Shown: positions 9,312 to 18,084, counted from the stretch's first letter. The stretch is 33,505 nucleotides of DNA from CAZMCC01 sp964564695 (GCA_964564695.1 CAZMCC010000039.1:1-33505), one strand, 5' to 3'. Notes: generated from the letters alone by a model not told the origin. Numbers and translations are program-made.

Positions 9312-9643
9312 CCGGCGGCGAGCGCGGTTTCGAGCTTGCTCAGCAGCAAGAAGGCGACGGGGCGGGACACGCCGACCCGCTTGCGGAACTCGGTGTCGTG
9401 GTCGAACTCCTGCAAGGTCGCTCGCGTGGCGTGGACCAGGATCGTGAGGTCGGCGGCCTTGGTGACGATCTCGGCGTGGTCGGGCTCGCAGTAGGCCTGC
9501 TCGAAGCGCTGCTGCAGCGCGTCGGTGTCGGCTTCAGAGCCGATGACGTGGACGAAGTCGGGGACGTGGAAGCCGGTGCGCACCTCCGTCAGCACGTTGG
9601 CGCACACCAGCAGTTCTTCGCGTTCGAGAGTGAGTTTGATCAT
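9308..9643 (-). CDS. Small conserved-looking protein coupled to neuC
   Basis: A 111-residue acidic, helix-forming protein of unknown family. I chose ATG 9643 (MIKLTLEREELL); the longer frame upstream reads as non-coding proline- and arginine-rich sequence. Its stop codon overlaps the neuC start by four bases, so it is the first gene of a two-gene operon with neuC. The body alternates short strands and helices (ELLVCANVLTEVRTGF, EIVTKAADLTILVHAT, VAFLLLSKLETALA). No catalytic motif, signal peptide or membrane segment is visible. The coupling suggests a role with NeuC or in its control, but that is inference. Confidence 0.7.
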   Translation of the reverse strand: MIKLTLEREELLVCANVLTEVRTGFHVPDFVHVIGSEADTDALQQRFEQAYCEPDHAEIVTKAADLTILVHATRATLQEFDHDTEFRKRVGVSRPVAFLLLSKLETALAAG

Positions 9644-9767
9644 CAGTGGGGCTCGCTTCAGCGTAGTCGGGGTTCGATTGGGAGGAATCCGGGCGCAGAA
9701 ACCGCGCGGCGGGGCGGACCGGGTCGGCGTGCGATCCGCACCCGGCCCGGGACACGATGATCGGTCC

Positions 9768-10865
9768 ATGAAGATCGGTCGGCAGGAACTCGGACAGGTC
9801 GGGGGCGGTGTCTACGTCATCGCCGAGATTGGCGTGAACCACGACGGGTCTCCCGAGCGGGCGGCGGAGCTTGTCCGTGCGGCGGCTACGGCCGGGGCCG
9901 ACGCGGTGAAGTTCCAGGTGTTCCGGGCCGAGCTGCTGATGAGCCGTGCGGCCCGGCTGGCGGAATATCAGGCGGCCGCCGGCGAGCGCGACCCGATCGA
10001 GATGCTGCGACGCCTCGAGCTCTCGATGGATCAGCTGGGTCGGCTCGTCGAGATCGCCCACGGACAGGGCCTTGACGCGATCGCGACCGTGTTCAGCGTC
10101 GACCTCGTCGACGCGGCGAACGACCTGGCGTGGGACGCGTTCAAGACGGCGAGCCCGGACATCGTGCACCGGCCGCTGCTGCGGGCGATCGCGGGCACGG
10201 GCGAACCGATGATCGTGAGCACGGGCGCGAGCACGCTCGACGAGGTGCGCCGCGCGGTGGGATGGCTCGACGATGCGCGGAGCGATCGTCGCCTGGCCCT
10301 GCTGCAGTGCGTGAGCGCGTACCCGGTCAGCGACGACGACACGGCCATTGACGGTATTGCCGCCTTGCGCCGCGAGTTCGCCGGCGTGCCGATCGGCTAC
10401 AGCGACCACACGCAGGGGACCGCGACCGGTGCCGACGCCGTCGAGTGGGGCGCGGCCATCCTCGAGAAGCACCTCACCTACGACCGTGCGGCCGGCGGCC
10501 CCGACCACGCGGCGTCGCTCGACCCGGCCATGTTCAGCGAGTACGTGCGTGCGGCCCGCGCGGCCCACGGGCGCTGGGGCGACGCGTCGATCATGGGCGT
10601 GAAGCGCGTGCTCGAGGTCGAGGCCGACGTGCGGGGCGCGTCGCGCCAGTCGATCGTCGTGCGGCGCGATCTGGCCGAGGGGCACGTGCTGACGCCGGCC
10701 GATATCACCTTCAAACGCCCCGGGACGGGGCTCGAGCCCTGGCAAACCGACTGGGTGATCGGGTCGCGCCTCGCGAAGCCGCTCGCGGCGGACATGCCGC
10801 TGACGATGGATGCGCTCCAAGGATGGCTGGGGAGCGGGCGGATACCGATGGAGGCCGCGGCGTGA
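9768..10865 (+). CDS. neuB: N-acetylneuraminate (nonulosonate) synthase NeuB
   Basis: A 365-residue enzyme condensing phosphoenolpyruvate with a ManNAc-type sugar to give a nine-carbon sialic-type acid. The TIM barrel shows YVIAEIGVNHDGS, ADAVKFQVF, FKTASPDIVHRPLL, IVSTGAST, and ILEKHLTYDR followed by GPDHAASLDP. The C-terminal ~60 residues form the SAF (antifreeze-like) lid (VRRDLAEGHVLTPADI, GSRLAKPLAADMPL). Length matches the family. The start is ATG 9768, and no strong ribosome site precedes it. It is divergent from the neuC pair over 124 bases that must carry both promoters, and its stop overlaps the neuA GTG (GTGA). Neu5Ac, legionaminate and related substrates cannot be told apart here. 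Confidence 0.93.
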   Translation: MKIGRQELGQVGGGVYVIAEIGVNHDGSPERAAELVRAAATAGADAVKFQVFRAELLMSRAARLAEYQAAAGERDPIEMLRRLELSMDQLGRLVEIAHGQGLDAIATVFSVDLVDAANDLAWDAFKTASPDIVHRPLLRAIAGTGEPMIVSTGASTLDEVRRAVGWLDDARSDRRLALLQCVSAYPVSDDDTAIDGIAALRREFAGVPIGYSDHTQGTATGADAVEWGAAILEKHLTYDRAAGGPDHAASLDPAMFSEYVRAARAAHGRWGDASIMGVKRVLEVEADVRGASRQSIVVRRDLAEGHVLTPADITFKRPGTGLEPWQTDWVIGSRLAKPLAADMPLTMDALQGWLGSGRIPMEAAA

Positions 10866-11605
10866 ATCCCGGGGCGATCGCGATCATCCTGGCGCGGGCG
10901 GGAAGCAAGGGCGTGCCCGGCAAGAACGCGGCGCTGGTGGCCGGGCGCCCGTGCATCGCCTGGACCATCGATGCCGCGCGCGCCGCGCGCGGGGTGGAGA
11001 AGGTGGTCGTGAGCACCGATGGAGCGGCCCTCGCGGCGATCGCTCGCGGGCTCGAGTGCGACGTCATCCAGCGCCCGGCCGAGCTTGCGAGCGACACCGC
11101 CCGCGTGGACGACGCGGCCCGCCACGCCGTGCAGGTGTCGTGCGCTCCCGCCGACGACCGACCGATCGTGATCCTGTACGCGAACGTGCCGGTGCGCCCC
11201 GACGGGCTCATCGACCGCGCGATCGACCTGCTGCTCGGGAGCGGGTGTGACAGCGTGCAGAGCTACGCGCTCGTCGGCAAACACCATCCCTGGTGGACCG
11301 CCCGGCTCGACGGCGTGGGACGCGTTTCACCCTGGGAGGGATCGGTCCTCAACCACGGCGTGTTCCGTCGCCAGGACCTGCCCGCGGCGTATGTGCCCGA
11401 CGGCGGGATCATCGCGCTGACGCGCCGGGCGCTGTTCGGACGCATCCCGGGCGTGACGCCCGGGCCGCACGCGTTCTTCGGTGCGGACCGGCGCGGCGTC
11501 GAGAACCCCGAGGGCTCGGTGGTGGATATCGACTCGCCGATTGATCTGGTAGTCGCCGACGCGTTGCTCAGGCAACGAGCGGTCGAGCGAGCGGAACGGT
11601 GCTGA
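10862..11605 (+). CDS. neuA: CMP-nonulosonate cytidylyltransferase, NeuA-like
   Basis: A 247-residue cytidylyltransferase that activates the NeuB product with CTP. It begins with the nucleotide-binding motif IILARAGSKGVPGKN, followed by VVVSTDGAALAAIA, ILYANVPVRPDGLIDRAID and SVQSYALVGKHHPWW. A terminal VVDIDSPIDLVVAD matches the family's closing motif. The start is GTG 10862 inside the neuB stop (GTGA), so translation is coupled. Its 3' end overlaps the 3' end of the convergent Maf fusion gene by 38 bases. CMP-sialate, CMP-legionaminate and other substrates remain possible. Confidence 0.9.
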   Translation: MNPGAIAIILARAGSKGVPGKNAALVAGRPCIAWTIDAARAARGVEKVVVSTDGAALAAIARGLECDVIQRPAELASDTARVDDAARHAVQVSCAPADDRPIVILYANVPVRPDGLIDRAIDLLLGSGCDSVQSYALVGKHHPWWTARLDGVGRVSPWEGSVLNHGVFRRQDLPAAYVPDGGIIALTRRALFGRIPGVTPGPHAFFGADRRGVENPEGSVVDIDSPIDLVVADALLRQRAVERAERC

Positions 11606-14600
11606 CGGTGGGCGTGGGGGCCGTGCCGCGCAGCGCATCGCGGATCATCTCGCGCCGGCGGTTGAGCACGGTGCGCCAGGCGTGAGCGAGCGTGGACTTG
11701 AGTGTGCTGGGTGAGCCGGGCGCGGGGCGGGCCTCGCGTTCGTTCGTGGCGGCCGTGGCGTCGCTGAGCACCGTGAGACGCGACGCGAGCATCGCCGCAC
11801 GCACGCCCGCGGGCAGGGGGAGCGGGCCGATGCGTTCGCCGGGGACGCGGATGGGCAGCGGATCGATGGCCGCGGCGCCCGCGATGACGGTCCAGCGGTC
11901 GTAGAAGTTCTCGATCTCGGCGAGCGTGTGGTCGCACTTGGTGATGCGGGGGACGACCCAGAAGCGCGGGCAGGCCTGGGCGGGCTGGCGAGAGGCCGCG
12001 ACGAGGCGAGCCACGTTGCCGCGGGCACGCTCGAAGAGAGGCGCCCCCATCACGCGGGTGTAGGTCTCGGACGTCTCGGCCATGAGGTCGACGCTCACGA
12101 TGTCGGCGCCCGACTCGGAGAGGGCATCGACGAGCGGCTCGGCGCACACGAGGTCGGTGCGAAGGTGGACGGCGCCGAGGCGCCCGCCGGCGACGAGGTG
12201 GGCGGCGGCGCGGACGACGTCGAACACGCCGGGGTGCTGGAGCGGGTCGCCGAAGCCGCCCAGGGTGAGCACGCCGTCGGGGCGCAGGGCGCTGTATTGG
12301 TCGATCAGGTCGAGGGCGCGCCCTGTGGCCATCGCGGGTCGGTCAACGGCCCCGACCGAGCCGCGTTCCCAGTGGGCGCGGCGACCGGAGGTGAGGCGGC
12401 CGGGGCAGAGTTCGAGGATGAGTTCGGCGGGGCCGCGGGCGTGCTCGTCGGAGGCGTCGGGGGCGAGCAGGGCGACGACGTCGGTGGCGGACAACGTGGT
12501 CGGGTCCACGTGGTGGCGCTCGAGGATGGAGCCCAGGCGGGCGCGGCGTGTCGCTGTGTCGGGGATGAGGCGCAGGCCCGGTGAACGGAGCGGCGCCGCG
12601 ATCTGCACGCACGTGCCCGAGACGATCGGGTCGGGCATCGGGGCCGCGGGCTGGTACGAGAGCAGGCCGCCGATGGTGGCCCCGACCACTCCCGCGGCCC
12701 TGTGGACCGCGAGGTCGCGGAGCAGGGGGAGCGAGACGACGCAGCCGCACAGGCCGGGGATGGCCTGGGTGAAGACGAGCTTGTGGGCCTCGGGGCGCTC
12801 GGCGCGGCGTGCGAGCAGAGCCGAACACAGATCGGGGTCGATGAGGCACCAATCGGCGCCGGCGAGCAGCGCGGCGTCGGCGCCGTGCTGTTCGAGCACG
12901 CGGGCGGCGGTCGCGGGGTCGACGAGCTCATCGAAGATCGTGGCGCCGGCGAGCCCGCCGCGCCAGCAGGTGCTGGAGAGCGCGCGGGCGGCGCGGATGG
13001 AGTTGAGCCAGGCGTGGTCCGGGGTCCACGGTTCGATGTCGACGGCGAGGGCGTCGAGCGGGCCGCCAATGGCGGCGCGGGCGGCGTCGGGGTCGTCGGT
13101 CAGGATCACCGCCCCGGCGAGCCCATCGCAGCGGGAGAGGCGGTCGAGCGTGAGACGCAGCGCCGTGCGACCGGCGAGGAAGGGGTGCGCGGGGTCGAGT
13201 TCCGGCGAGGGTCGCGTGCGGAAGAGCAGGGGGAGGAGGGCGAGGGTGCGACCGGCGGGGGCGGTTGAGGCTGTCGCGTCGGGGACCTCCCGCTTGCGCG
13301 GGAGGCTCGGATTAGCGGTTGCTGAAGCGGTGGTGGTGCGCGTTTCGCGGCCCTGGAGGGAAGCGACCGTGTCGTCGAGCATCGTGACGAGTTCGGCGGC
13401 CGCCTCGGCGAGCCACCGGACGTTGTCGCTGTCGCGAGCGATCTCGCGGCGCTGGCGCTCGGTGGCGTCGATCGTCGGCTCGACACGGAGCACCCGGTCG
13501 GCGCCGAGGCGCCGGAGCGAGCCGGCCTGGTTGATGAAATTCACAAGGGTGAACGCCGGCTCAAGCTTCAGGGCGGCGTCGCGGACGGTGTTCAGCTCGT
13601 CGATGAGCCGGTTGACGCGGTGCGTGTCGGAACGGTGCTCGAGCATCTGGCCGAGGATCGACGCGGCGCGGAGCGAGTGGTTGCGCAGGGCGGTCGCGTC
13701 GGCGCTCACCTCCGCCACGCGCCGCGCGACCGCCGGGCTCGAGGGCTGGCGCGCGGGGGCCTCGAACGGCGCCCCGGGCAGTCGCATCGGGCGGTCCAGT
13801 TCGCGTTCGATGAGGTCGTCGAGCAGGGCCGGCTCGGTGTGCTGCTTGCGCACGCCGCCGCCCGTGGCGTCCAGCGTTTTCAGGCCGGTCGCGGCGTCGG
13901 CGCCGAAGTCCCGCTGGAACTGGTCGAGGTACGCGCTCATCTGCACGTCGGTGTAGATGGGGCGTCCCAGCACGTCGGTCGCCCGACGCAGGTTTGCGCC
14001 CATGCGCTTGATGCGCTCCCACTCGAACATTTCGAGCGTGCGGTGCGCGTTCAGCTCGCAGGCCCAGGTGTCGTGGATCGCGGCGCCCGCGGCGTAGTAC
14101 TGCCCGTCGGTGAACCCCAGGTCCTGGCCGACGAGCACGACGGGATCGCAGCCGAGGTGGCGGGCGAAGGAGTACGCCATGTGCGCGACCGTGGCGCCGG
14201 GCTTCAGGTCGCCCATCTCCCGCTTGAGCGTGGGTTCGAGCAGCGTGTCAAGCCGGGGGCTCGAACAGAGGCGAATGTCGCCGGGGAACGCGTCGAGGAT
14301 GGCGCGGTGAGCCTTGGGTTCGGCGATCAGCGTCACGTCACGGACGTCGGCGGGTGTGAGGCCTTCGTAGAAGCGGCGCGAGATCTCGTGGTAGTCGAGC
14401 GCGGTGACGAAGTGCGGGCGGATGCCGCGGGCGAGCAGGGTCTTGAGGACCGTCTGCACCGCGATGATCACGAAGCGGTCGCGCACGCCGGGTCGTGCCA
14501 GCGTGTCGAGGGAGCTCTCGAGGCTCGGACCCGCCGAGACCACGATCGCCGTGCGCCCGCGTGCGGCCCCGGCGAGGTCGGCGATCCCGGGACACGACGT

Positions 14601-15305
14601 GTAGCGGTCGAGGTTGCTCAGCTCGTTGCGGAGCGTCGTGATCGACTGCACCAGCGTGGTGTTCACGGTGATCTTGACGGCGTCGATCTGGGCCGCGACC
14701 AGCGGGCGCAACCGGGCCAGCCCATCCCCGAGGCGCTCGCGGCTCGGGGCGTGATCGACCAGCTCGAGCCCCAGCGCCAGCTCCGCCTCGCGCCCCGAGA
14801 GAGCGCTCGAGAGGCCCGCGGCGTCCTCGGCGTCGGTGATCAGTACCAGAGCCGTCGTTCCCAGCCACGACGAGTGATCGACGCGCTCGAACACCGCTCG
14901 CAGCAGTGCGATGTCGGGCTCGTACACGATCAGCAGCCCGGCGCCGTTGTACCGCCGCGACAGCTCGCCGACGTGGTATCCGGCCGCGAAGCCGGCCACC
15001 AGCACGCTCGCCTTCGCGACCACGTCGACCGCGTCGGCCGTTCGCTTGGCCTCGGTCAGCGGGCGCCGACGGCTTGCGAGCGCCACCGCGCCCAGTTGCG
15101 GCGATTCCACACCCTCGTCGCTCATCACCCAGACGACGTCGGTCCGCGGCAGTGCCCTCGCGATCAGCCTCGCCGCGCCGGAGTTCACACGCGCCAGCGC
15201 CGCGAGGTTGCGGTCCAGGACGCGATCCTGAGAAGCAAGCGACGGCCCGGTTGACGGGTTGATCGGAGGAGTGGGGGGAGGAGGGGGCGGGGTGGGGGAG
15301 TTCAT
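11568..15305 (-). CDS. Maf/DUF115 glycosyltransferase-like protein fused to an SpsF-like NTase and a cysteine-poor radical-SAM-like domain
   Basis: A 1245-residue protein. The start is set at ATG 15305 (a proline-rich leader follows); the open frame further upstream is non-coding in character, and no good ribosome site is seen. Residues ~90-500 are a Maf (motility accessory factor, DUF115/MptE-like) domain, with TAIVVSAGPSLESSLDTLA, VQTVLKTLLARGIRPHFV and VVLVGQDLGFTDGQYY. Residues ~685-940 resemble SpsF-type nucleotidyltransferases (AGRTALRLTLDRL, GADWCLIDPDL). Residues ~960-1150 follow a radical-SAM barrel (LTLGGFGDPLQHPGVFDVV, HLRTDLVCAEPLVDAL, DIVSVDLMAETSETYTRVMG), but the CxxxCxxC cluster is absent; only C967 remains where it should start. 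Maf proteins transfer, or are thought to transfer, nonulosonic acids to flagellin. With neuA-neuB-neuC beside it, that role is likely here; the job of the other two domains is unknown. Confidence 0.82.
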   Translation of the reverse strand: MNSPTPPPPPPTPPINPSTGPSLASQDRVLDRNLAALARVNSGAARLIARALPRTDVVWVMSDEGVESPQLGAVALASRRRPLTEAKRTADAVDVVAKASVLVAGFAAGYHVGELSRRYNGAGLLIVYEPDIALLRAVFERVDHSSWLGTTALVLITDAEDAAGLSSALSGREAELALGLELVDHAPSRERLGDGLARLRPLVAAQIDAVKITVNTTLVQSITTLRNELSNLDRYTSCPGIADLAGAARGRTAIVVSAGPSLESSLDTLARPGVRDRFVIIAVQTVLKTLLARGIRPHFVTALDYHEISRRFYEGLTPADVRDVTLIAEPKAHRAILDAFPGDIRLCSSPRLDTLLEPTLKREMGDLKPGATVAHMAYSFARHLGCDPVVLVGQDLGFTDGQYYAAGAAIHDTWACELNAHRTLEMFEWERIKRMGANLRRATDVLGRPIYTDVQMSAYLDQFQRDFGADAATGLKTLDATGGGVRKQHTEPALLDDLIERELDRPMRLPGAPFEAPARQPSSPAVARRVAEVSADATALRNHSLRAASILGQMLEHRSDTHRVNRLIDELNTVRDAALKLEPAFTLVNFINQAGSLRRLGADRVLRVEPTIDATERQRREIARDSDNVRWLAEAAAELVTMLDDTVASLQGRETRTTTASATANPSLPRKREVPDATASTAPAGRTLALLPLLFRTRPSPELDPAHPFLAGRTALRLTLDRLSRCDGLAGAVILTDDPDAARAAIGGPLDALAVDIEPWTPDHAWLNSIRAARALSSTCWRGGLAGATIFDELVDPATAARVLEQHGADAALLAGADWCLIDPDLCSALLARRAERPEAHKLVFTQAIPGLCGCVVSLPLLRDLAVHRAAGVVGATIGGLLSYQPAAPMPDPIVSGTCVQIAAPLRSPGLRLIPDTATRRARLGSILERHHVDPTTLSATDVVALLAPDASDEHARGPAELILELCPGRLTSGRRAHWERGSVGAVDRPAMATGRALDLIDQYSALRPDGVLTLGGFGDPLQHPGVFDVVRAAAHLVAGGRLGAVHLRTDLVCAEPLVDALSESGADIVSVDLMAETSETYTRVMGAPLFERARGNVARLVAASRQPAQACPRFWVVPRITKCDHTLAEIENFYDRWTVIAGAAAIDPLPIRVPGERIGPLPLPAGVRAAMLASRLTVLSDATAATNEREARPAPGSPSTLKSTLAHAWRTVLNRRREMIRDALRGTAPTPTVSTVPLARPLVA

Positions 15306-15417
15306 TGCAGCCGCGGGTCGTTGCGTGCGTACGGTCCTGTGAGCGGCCGTCGGGATATGAGCATCGGCAAGTTCGGCCGGGTCCCCGCTGAAAACCGGCC
15401 GCCGGAGAGGCTCGCTC

Positions 15418-16116
15418 GTGAGGCAAGCATTCTGTGCGCTGCTCGGCCAGGCCGGGACGAACCCCGACGCCGCGAACATCCCCGGATTGCCGCCCGCCCC
15501 CTGGGTCGAACTCACGCTCTTTGAGAGCCCGTGGACGGCGGTCGTGGTGCTTGTCGCCCTCGGGGGCGTCCTGTTCTGGTGGTTCAACCGGGCCCAACAG
15601 GCCAGGACCGGCGCGGTCGCCCTTGGCGCGTCGCTCGTCGCGGCCGTGGCACTGGGGCTGACGTCGCACTTCGTGACCACCGAACGCGAGCGCCTGATCG
15701 CCCGAACCGAGGCCCTCGTGGCGGCCGTCGCGAAGGCGGATACGACGGCCCTCTCGTCGATGCTCGCGCCCGACGTCCGCGTCACCGTGTTCGAGCGCGA
15801 CCGCGGGTTCACGGCCGACTCGATCCCACGCTGGGTCGACGACCACATGCGCCCGGGCACGGGCAACTTCGCGATCCGCGAACATTCAGTCGGGAGTGCG
15901 ACGGCCACGATCGACGCGCCCAACGCGGCGCGGACGCAGGTCCACGTGCGGGTGACGCCGGAGTTTCTCGGGATCACGACCGGGTCGTGGTGGCGGCTTC
16001 ACTGGCGCCGCGACGGCGCAGAGGGCACCGGCTCCTGGCGCGTCACGCAGATCGAGGCGATGCAGATCGACGCCGTCCCGCAGGGGACGGACGTGAATGC
16101 ACAGGGTCCGGGATGA
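15418..16116 (+). CDS. Two-pass membrane protein with a soluble C-terminal domain
   Basis: A 232-residue protein. The start is GTG 15418, with GGAGAGG seven bases upstream. There are two hydrophobic segments: WTAVVVLVALGGVLFWWF near 40-57 and GAVALGASLVAAVALGL near 64-80. The ~150-residue tail (ERLIARTEALVAAVAKADT, SMLAPDVRVTVFERDRGFT, LGITTGSWWRLHWRRDGA) has the helix-then-curved-sheet pattern of NTF2/SnoaL-like domains. That fold is inferred from pattern and not from a search. It is divergent from the Maf fusion gene over 112 bases. The role is unknown. Confidence 0.75.
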   Translation: MRQAFCALLGQAGTNPDAANIPGLPPAPWVELTLFESPWTAVVVLVALGGVLFWWFNRAQQARTGAVALGASLVAAVALGLTSHFVTTERERLIARTEALVAAVAKADTTALSSMLAPDVRVTVFERDRGFTADSIPRWVDDHMRPGTGNFAIREHSVGSATATIDAPNAARTQVHVRVTPEFLGITTGSWWRLHWRRDGAEGTGSWRVTQIEAMQIDAVPQGTDVNAQGPG

Positions 16117-16145
16117 TCGCGTGGGGTTGGGGGGAGCGGGAACGG

Positions 16146-16463
16146 TCAGGCCGCGCGGGGGCGGTCATAGCTCGAGCCGTCGACCGCGGCCTGGAGCGGC
16201 CACAGGAGCGTGTCGCGGGCGTCGCGCTGGATCTCGTCGATGTTCGCCTGCATGCGGGCGAGCGTGAGCTCGGCCTGGCGGATTACGTCGCAGCCGGGGC
16301 TGGTGGCCTCGACTTCCTCGGGAGTCCGCAAACGCAGGCCGCCGCTGGGGCGGTGGGCCCAGTCCGGAAGCTCGCGTACGGCCTGGACCGGGAACTTCAG
16401 CGTCGACTGTGCGGACGACCGCGAGGGCGCGGTGCGAGGCTGGGTGAGTCGAAGGCCCGTCAT
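16146..16463 (-). CDS. Small hypothetical protein
   Basis: A 105-residue protein. The start is ATG 16463, with GGGAG about 7 bases upstream. The N-terminal half is polar and probably disordered; the C-terminal part is one amphipathic helix region (CDVIRQAELTLARMQANIDE, RDARDTLLWPLQAAVDG). There is no signal, membrane or catalytic motif. It converges with the membrane protein gene, 29 bases apart. I do not recognise it. Confidence 0.55.
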   Translation of the reverse strand: MTGLRLTQPRTAPSRSSAQSTLKFPVQAVRELPDWAHRPSGGLRLRTPEEVEATSPGCDVIRQAELTLARMQANIDEIQRDARDTLLWPLQAAVDGSSYDRPRAA

Positions 16464-16633
16464 TGGAGACTCCCATAGTCCCCAGCGAAGCAGCCGGGGG
16501 GCTTGGGATCATCGACGCCGGGGGGGGGCGGCATGCGTCGGGTTCGCCCCCAAGTCTGGATTCACAGCCCGCGCAGGTGGTGAGCGCCGTTTTTTTCACC
16601 CGGGTCCGCGCGGTGGTCGGACGTCCGGGCGAG

Positions 16634-17362
16634 TTACCGGTCGATTCCCGACGTATCCGGGCGTGGCCGGCCGATCCGCGGCTCGGTGCCGGCGAACGTC
16701 CTGGCGATGTTGCCCCGGTGCGTGTACACCACCAGGCACGCGAGCAGGCCGGTAACCAGCAGATGCGGCCAGAGCATCGCGCCGATCGAGCCGTACGACG
16801 CCGGCTGCTCGGGCCCCGCGGCGCGGGCCTGGAACACCGCCGCCGCCGCGAGGACGAGCAGGGGCATGCTCACGCCCGCGATGACGGAGCTGATCCCCAC
16901 CATGCGGGTGAGCCGCAGGCTGATAACCCACAGCACGAGCGCCCCGACGCCGACGAGCGTCAGGACCGGGAACGTTCCCAGCAGGGCGCCGAGCCCGGTG
17001 GCCACGCCCTTGCCGCCCTTGAACCGGAGCCACACCGGGAAGACGTGCCCCAGCACGGCCGCACACGCCACCGCCAGCTGGGCCAGGTGCAGGTCCCACG
17101 GTCGGTCGTGATGCATCACGCCCGCGAGCACGCCGAACGCCAGTGTGGGCAGCGCGCCCTTGAGCAGGTCGATCGCGAAGACCATGAGCCCGAGCTTGTG
17201 TCCGAGCACGCGCCCGACGTTCGTGGCCCCGATGTTGCCCGACCCGTGGACTCGGATGTCGATGCCGCGGGCGCGGGCCACGAGCAGCCCGACGGGGATC
17301 GACCCGACGAGATACGCGAGCGGGAGGAGCACGCCGAAGATGGTCTGCTGCGCGGGGGTCAT
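16634..17362 (-). CDS. plsY: Glycerol-3-phosphate acyltransferase PlsY
   Basis: A 242-residue inner-membrane enzyme that moves an acyl group from acyl-phosphate to glycerol-3-phosphate, the first step of phospholipid synthesis. The signature motifs are present: GSGNIGATNVGR (about 40-51), FKGGKGVATGLGALLG (about 114-129), and GISSVIAGVSMPLL further on. Several hydrophobic segments fit the usual topology. It is longer than the typical ~200 residues because of a loop around AGPEQPAS and an extended C-terminus. It starts three bases after the tmk stop, so the two genes are almost certainly co-transcribed. Confidence 0.93.
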   Translation of the reverse strand: MTPAQQTIFGVLLPLAYLVGSIPVGLLVARARGIDIRVHGSGNIGATNVGRVLGHKLGLMVFAIDLLKGALPTLAFGVLAGVMHHDRPWDLHLAQLAVACAAVLGHVFPVWLRFKGGKGVATGLGALLGTFPVLTLVGVGALVLWVISLRLTRMVGISSVIAGVSMPLLVLAAAAVFQARAAGPEQPASYGSIGAMLWPHLLVTGLLACLVVYTHRGNIARTFAGTEPRIGRPRPDTSGIDR

Positions 17363-17365
17363 GGC

Positions 17366-18046
17366 TCAGCCGCCCGTGCGCTTGGTGGAGAGGTGCTCGA
17401 CGCGCTCGCTCATGGCCGCGAGCAGCGCCCGCCACACGTCGTCGGGCGGGCCGCCCGCGTCGATCACGATGTAGCGCCCCGGATCGGTCGCGGCCTGGTC
17501 GAGATACCCCTTGCGCACGGCCCGGTGAAACGCCGAGCCCTTGGCCTCCATGCGGTCGAGCAGCGGGCTGAGCCTTTTCGCGGCCGCCTGCTCGTCGAGA
17601 TCAAAGATCACGATGAGGTCTGGCATGAGCCCGCGCGTCGCCACGCGGGCGGCGGCGGAGATGTGGTCCCACGGCAAGCCCCCGGCCGTGCCCTGGTACG
17701 CGAGCGTGCTCGAGACGAAGCGGTCAGCCAGCACGAGCTCGCCCCGGGCCAGCGCGGGCCGGATCTCGGTCTCGACCAGCTCGGCACGGCTCGCCATGAA
17801 CAGGAGCATCTCGCAGCGGACGCTCATCCCGATCTCGCCGCGATTGAGCAGGATCTCACGGATCTTCTCCCCGACGGGCGTGCCGCCGGGATCGCGGACC
17901 TGGTGCAGCGGCACGTTGTTGTCGGTGAGGGCCTGTGCGAAGTTGCGCAGCTGCGTCGACTTGCCCGAGCCGTCAGGCCCGTCGAAGACCACGAAGCGGC
18001 CGGCGAGCGAATGCAGCCAGGGGATGGACTGGGCGGGAGCGGGCAT
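17366..18046 (-). CDS. tmk: Thymidylate kinase
   Basis: A 226-residue P-loop kinase converting dTMP to dTDP. It shows VVFDGPDGSGKSTQL (Walker A, about 18-32), VRDPGGTPVGEKIR (usual REPGGT with D for E), and ELVLADRFVSSTLAYQG (DRx motif and substrate loop). LIVIFDLDEQAAAKRL and a short LID region with EAKGSAFHRAVRKGY follow. I chose ATG 18046 (MPAPAQS); an in-frame ATG at 18073 adds nine residues and neither has a good ribosome site. The gene lies downstream of an FmdB-like gene and three bases ahead of plsY. Confidence 0.92.
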   Translation of the reverse strand: MPAPAQSIPWLHSLAGRFVVFDGPDGSGKSTQLRNFAQALTDNNVPLHQVRDPGGTPVGEKIREILLNRGEIGMSVRCEMLLFMASRAELVETEIRPALARGELVLADRFVSSTLAYQGTAGGLPWDHISAAARVATRGLMPDLIVIFDLDEQAAAKRLSPLLDRMEAKGSAFHRAVRKGYLDQAATDPGRYIVIDAGGPPDDVWRALLAAMSERVEHLSTKRTGG

Positions 18047-18084
18047 CTGGCGGAGGCTAGCCCGAGTGAGCATGCGACGGGTGC

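Noticed and set aside
13620..15254. A 544-codon plus-strand open frame inside the Maf fusion gene
   Set aside because: No motif and shadow composition; the minus-strand protein has clear domain landmarks through the same bases.
16464..16633. A longer start (MKKTALTTCAGCESRLGG, from 16599) for a minus-strand gene here
   Set aside because: It is in a different frame from the better-supported 16146-16463 gene, soon turns proline-rich, and has no clear ribosome site.
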